DNA from: Fimenecus stercoravium | GTDB lineage: Bacteria > Bacillota > Clostridia > Oscillospirales > Acutalibacteraceae | Length of the DNA stretch: 14,203 nt | Assembly (NCBI GenBank): GCA_018711545.1 | Contig: DVIC01000053.1 | Location: 1-14,203, forward strand | Reading direction: 5' to 3' | In this document: positions 12,267 through 14,203 of the stretch, in pieces | Position numbering within the stretch: the stretch's first letter is position 1 | Layout of the letters: each line of letters begins with the position of its first letter | Position numbers and translations under genes: made by a program | The notes under the pieces: generated by a model | Seen by the model: the letters and a program-made list of their open reading frames with translations, nothing else | The model's database searches: none | Told to the model about the DNA's origin: nothing

Positions 12267-13472
12267 ATGGGACTGATCGTACAGAAGTTCGGCGGCAGCT
12301 CGGTTGCCAATGCCGAACGCGTGATGAATGTCGCGGGTATCGTGACGGATACCTACCGCGCGGGCAACGACGTTGTGGTCGTCGTTTCCGCGCAGGGCGA
12401 CACGACCGATGACCTGATCGACAAAGCCAACGAGATAAACCCCAAGGCGTCCAAGCGCGAAATGGATATGCTGCTGACATCCGGCGAGCAGATCTCGATC
12501 GCTCTGCTGTCTATGGCGATCGAAAAGCTCGGCTGCCCGGTGGTGTCGCTTTTGGGCTGGCAGGCAGGCTTTTCCACAAGCTCCGCTTACGGCATGGCGC
12601 GCATCAAGTCTATCAAGACCGACCGCCTGCGTGCGGAGATCGACCGCCACAACATCGTCGTGGTGGCGGGCTTCCAAGGGCTCAATAAATACGATGACCT
12701 GACCACGCTCGGGCGCGGCGGGTCAGACACGAGCGCTGTAGCGCTCGCGGCAGCGCTCCACGCGGACCGCTGCCAGATCTTCACCGATGTCGAGGGCGTG
12801 TTCACCGCCGACCCGCGCAAGGTCGAAAATGCGAAGAAGCTCAAAGAGATCACCTACGACGAGATGCTGGAGCTCGCCACGCTCGGCGCGCAGGTGCTCA
12901 ACAACCGTTCGGTGGAAATGGCGAAAAAATACAATGTGGAGATCGAAGTGCTCTCCAGCTTGAAAAGAGTTCCCGGCACGATCGTAAAGGAGGTCGCAAA
13001 AATGGAAAAAATGTTGGTCAGAGGCGTCACAAAGGATACGGACGTAGCAAGAATTTCGGTCAAGAGCATTCCCAATAACCCCGGCGTTGCGTTCCGCCTG
13101 TTCTCAAAGCTCGCGCAGAAGAAGATCAACGTGGACATCATCCTGCAATCCGTTGGCAGAGACGACACCAAGGACATCTCCTTTACCGTCTCCAAGGCGA
13201 ATGCCGAAGAGGCCGTGCAGGCCGTGCGCGACACCTTCGATATCGACGATAAAAACATTGTCTGCAATACCGAGGTCGCTAAGATCTCCGTGGTCGGCGC
13301 GGGCATGGAATCCCACCCCGGCACGGCGTCCAAGATGTTTGAGGCGCTGTATGAGCACGACATCAATATCGATATGATCGCGACAAGTGAGATCAAGATC
13401 TCGGTGCTCATCGACGCGAAAGACGCAGACCGCGCCGTCGCCGCCGTGCACCGCGCGTTCTTCCCGGCGTAA
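12267..13472 (+). CDS. lysC: Aspartate kinase (monofunctional, LysC type, alpha chain)
   Basis: 401 residues. The amino-acid-kinase domain occupies about 1-240: VQKFGGSSV at 5-13, the nucleotide-site TTLGRGGSDTSA at about 146-157 and FTDVEGVFTADPR at about 172-184. Two ACT domains follow, about 262-330 and 338-401, with the IPNNPGVAFRLF and GMESHPGTASKMF segments that form the effector sites. It phosphorylates aspartate with ATP, the committed step to lysine, threonine, methionine and diaminopimelate. Length and layout match B. subtilis aspartokinase II. The start at 12267 has GGAGG five bases upstream; another ATG at 12263 is out of frame. It lies 44 bases behind hom. A consensus ribosome binding site inside the gene probably gives a second, ACT-only product. 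Feedback control by lysine and/or threonine is expected, but the effector cannot be read from sequence. Confidence 0.96.
   Translation: MGLIVQKFGGSSVANAERVMNVAGIVTDTYRAGNDVVVVVSAQGDTTDDLIDKANEINPKASKREMDMLLTSGEQISIALLSMAIEKLGCPVVSLLGWQAGFSTSSAYGMARIKSIKTDRLRAEIDRHNIVVVAGFQGLNKYDDLTTLGRGGSDTSAVALAAALHADRCQIFTDVEGVFTADPRKVENAKKLKEITYDEMLELATLGAQVLNNRSVEMAKKYNVEIEVLSSLKRVPGTIVKEVAKMEKMLVRGVTKDTDVARISVKSIPNNPGVAFRLFSKLAQKKINVDIILQSVGRDDTKDISFTVSKANAEEAVQAVRDTFDIDDKNIVCNTEVAKISVVGAGMESHPGTASKMFEALYEHDINIDMIATSEIKISVLIDAKDADRAVAAVHRAFFPA
13002..13472 (+). CDS. Aspartokinase beta subunit from an in-frame internal start in lysC
   Basis: Inside lysC, AAAGGAGGT (12986-12994) lies exactly 7 bases before an in-frame ATG at 13002, residue 246 of the full protein. 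Translation from there gives 156 residues beginning MEKMLVRGV and containing only the two ACT domains. B. subtilis aspartokinase II is known to be an alpha2-beta2 enzyme whose beta chain starts inside the same gene at about the same residue, so a matching arrangement is very plausible. The site is a near-perfect anti-16S sequence, stronger than the one in front of most full genes in this window. A second in-frame ATG at 13011 is a less well-spaced alternative. That the product is made in this organism is inference. Confidence 0.62.
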   Translation: MEKMLVRGVTKDTDVARISVKSIPNNPGVAFRLFSKLAQKKINVDIILQSVGRDDTKDISFTVSKANAEEAVQAVRDTFDIDDKNIVCNTEVAKISVVGAGMESHPGTASKMFEALYEHDINIDMIATSEIKISVLIDAKDADRAVAAVHRAFFPA

Positions 13473-13486
13473 ATTCCATATAAAGC

Positions 13487-13527
13487 ATCTAAAAAAGCAG
13501 ACCCTCCGGGGGCTGCTTTTTTTAGAT
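13487..13527 (+). terminator. Intrinsic terminator of the hom-lysC operon
   Basis: Arms 13487-13500 and 13513-13527 pair (ATCT, A6, GCAG with CTGC, T7, AGAT), with an inner CCC/GGG extension and a TCC loop. The right arm contains a run of seven T. It begins 15 bases after the lysC stop codon. Confidence 0.85.
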
Positions 13528-13690
13528 ATCAGAAATTAGAAATCAGAAGTCAGAAGCGGAAGCAGGAAGTTTGCTCAAAACCGAAAGACCGTACAAGGTT
13601 GTAGGGCGGGTGCTTCCCCTGTTAGGGGAAATGTCCGCGCAGCAGACAAAAGGGTGCCGGAATCCGGAGGATTCTTGCTCCCGCCGCTTT
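13528..13690. repeat. Degenerate short repeats and three consecutive hairpins
   Basis: Directly after the lysC terminator, 13529-13557 is a run of imperfect AGAAATC/AGAAGTC units. Further on are three small inverted repeats in a row: TTCCCCT/AGGGGAA (13614-13620 and 13624-13630), TGTC/GACA with inner pairing (13632-13635 and 13645-13648), and GAATCC/GGATTC (13660-13665 and 13669-13674). The block reads like the palindromic intergenic repeats scattered through genomes of gut Clostridia. Only one copy is in the window, so dispersal cannot be shown. The last hairpin could also help end the minus-strand phosphorylase transcript, whose gene stops at 13703. Confidence 0.5.
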
Positions 13691-13702
13691 TTGTAAGCTG
13701 TT

Positions 13703-14203
13703 TCATTCTACCTTGCCCAAAATCAAAGGCTTTGTCTCAGGCGGCGTTTTGCCGAAAGAAAGCGCCGAAAGAAAGCGTGCTTCCCCCTCATCGAGCCGCT
13801 GCGCGCTTGCCGCGTACAGCGTGGCAAGTGGCTCGCCCGCGCGGCAAAGATCGCCCGTTTTCCTGTGCAAAACCAGCCCTGCCGCGTAGTCGATCACGTC
13901 GTCTTTTTTGGCGCGCCCCGCGCCCAAAAGCTGGGCGCTTTCGCCGATTATGCGCGTCTGCATCTTGACAAGATACCCGTCCTGCGGCGCCATTACCCGG
14001 CGGCTGCATTTGGCGTGTAGAAAATTCGGTGTGTGCGCAAGCAGTTCGGCGTCGCCGCCCTGTGCTTCGACCATCTCCAAAAACTTCGCATATGCCGCGC
14101 CGCTTTTTAGCGTCTGTTCCGCTTTTTGCCGCGCTTCTTCTGCCGTCAGCCTTAGCCCGCTTTGCAAAAGCTGCGCCGAAAGCACCAGACACAGCGTGCG
14201 CAG
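13703..14203 (-). CDS. Pyrimidine-nucleoside phosphorylase, C-terminal part (cut by window edge)
   Basis: The minus-strand frame is open to the right edge and gives the last 166 residues before a TGA at 13703-13705. The full protein is normally about 430-440 residues, so roughly the final 40% is present. It covers the end of the alpha/beta domain (LRTLCLVLSAQLL; GGDAELL) and the whole PYNP C-terminal domain: APQDGYLVKMQTRIIG, then LGAGRAKKDDVIDYAAGLVLHRKTGD and AGEPLATLYA, a barrel-sandwich hybrid fold. The enzyme (Pdp/DeoA type) splits thymidine, uridine or deoxyuridine with phosphate in pyrimidine salvage. The phosphate and base sites lie in the missing N-terminal part, so I leave the symbol open between pdp and deoA. 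A GTG at 14185 is an internal codon, not the start. Confidence 0.9.
   Translation of the reverse strand: MRTLCLVLSAQLLQSGLRLTAEEARQKAEQTLKSGAAYAKFLEMVEAQGGDAELLAHTPNFLHAKCSRRVMAPQDGYLVKMQTRIIGESAQLLGAGRAKKDDVIDYAAGLVLHRKTGDLCRAGEPLATLYAASAQRLDEGEARFLSALSFGKTPPETKPLILGKVE

Noticed and set aside
13529..13557. Possible CRISPR-like or tandem repeat array
   Set aside because: The units are only about 7-8 bases, imperfect and without spacers of regular length; no cas genes are present.
1..14203. Insertion sequence, integrase, phage or defence genes
   Set aside because: No transposase, integrase, restriction, toxin-antitoxin or phage-like protein is readable in any frame; the small regulator at 471-698 pairs with DUF2975, not with a toxin.

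Overview
The window looks like chromosome from a low-GC-phylum Gram-positive anaerobe of the Clostridia, probably an Oscillospirales/Ruminococcaceae-type gut bacterium. The reasons are moderately high GC coding DNA with AT-rich intergenic spacers, strong AGGAGG-type ribosome binding sites, sigma-A-like promoters with 16-18 base spacing, several TTG starts, and gene families typical of that group (a YoaS/YozG-like pair, an aldo/keto reductase with two Fe-S clusters, a PaaK plus ACT-protein pair, a B. subtilis-type aspartokinase). The lineage is inferred from gene content and style; there is no rRNA or tRNA here to prove it.

Layout. (1) 1-698, plus: the end of a DUF2975 membrane protein overlapping a small Cro/CI-type regulator. 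(2) 750-2517, minus: phenylacetate-CoA-ligase-type adenylating enzyme, then a tandem ACT protein. (3) 2518-3004: AT-rich divergent intergenic region with a candidate 40-residue membrane ORF and a good promoter. (4) 3005-4891, plus: two-gene operon of a [4Fe-4S] aldo/keto reductase and a two-domain carboxymuconolactone-decarboxylase-like protein. (5) 5068-5643, plus: DUF3267 membrane metalloprotease-like protein with its own promoter. (6) 5696-7752, minus: alpha/beta-hydrolase esterase followed by rarA. (7) 7862-8203, plus: a flavin reductase gene that has lost its 5' half, leaving the remnant directly behind a strong promoter. (8) 8265-10771, minus: a zinc-ribbon membrane protein, a CpsB/YwqE-type PHP phosphatase and an AI-2E-family permease; the last two overlap by 11 bases. 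(9) 10984-13472, plus: hom and lysC, the aspartate-family amino acid operon. (10) 13528-13690: a short block of repeats and hairpins. (11) 13703-14203, minus: the C-terminal part of a pyrimidine-nucleoside phosphorylase.

Most of the window is ordinary housekeeping and accessory metabolism, with hairpin terminators between most units. I did not find a clearly new defence, mobile or RNA-guided system. The points most worth a second look are the consensus ribosome binding site inside lysC that would give a separate beta subunit, the promoter-fused flavin reductase remnant, the reductase/CMD redox pair with an altered catalytic tetrad, the small hydrophobic ORF upstream of it, and the structured repeat block after lysC.
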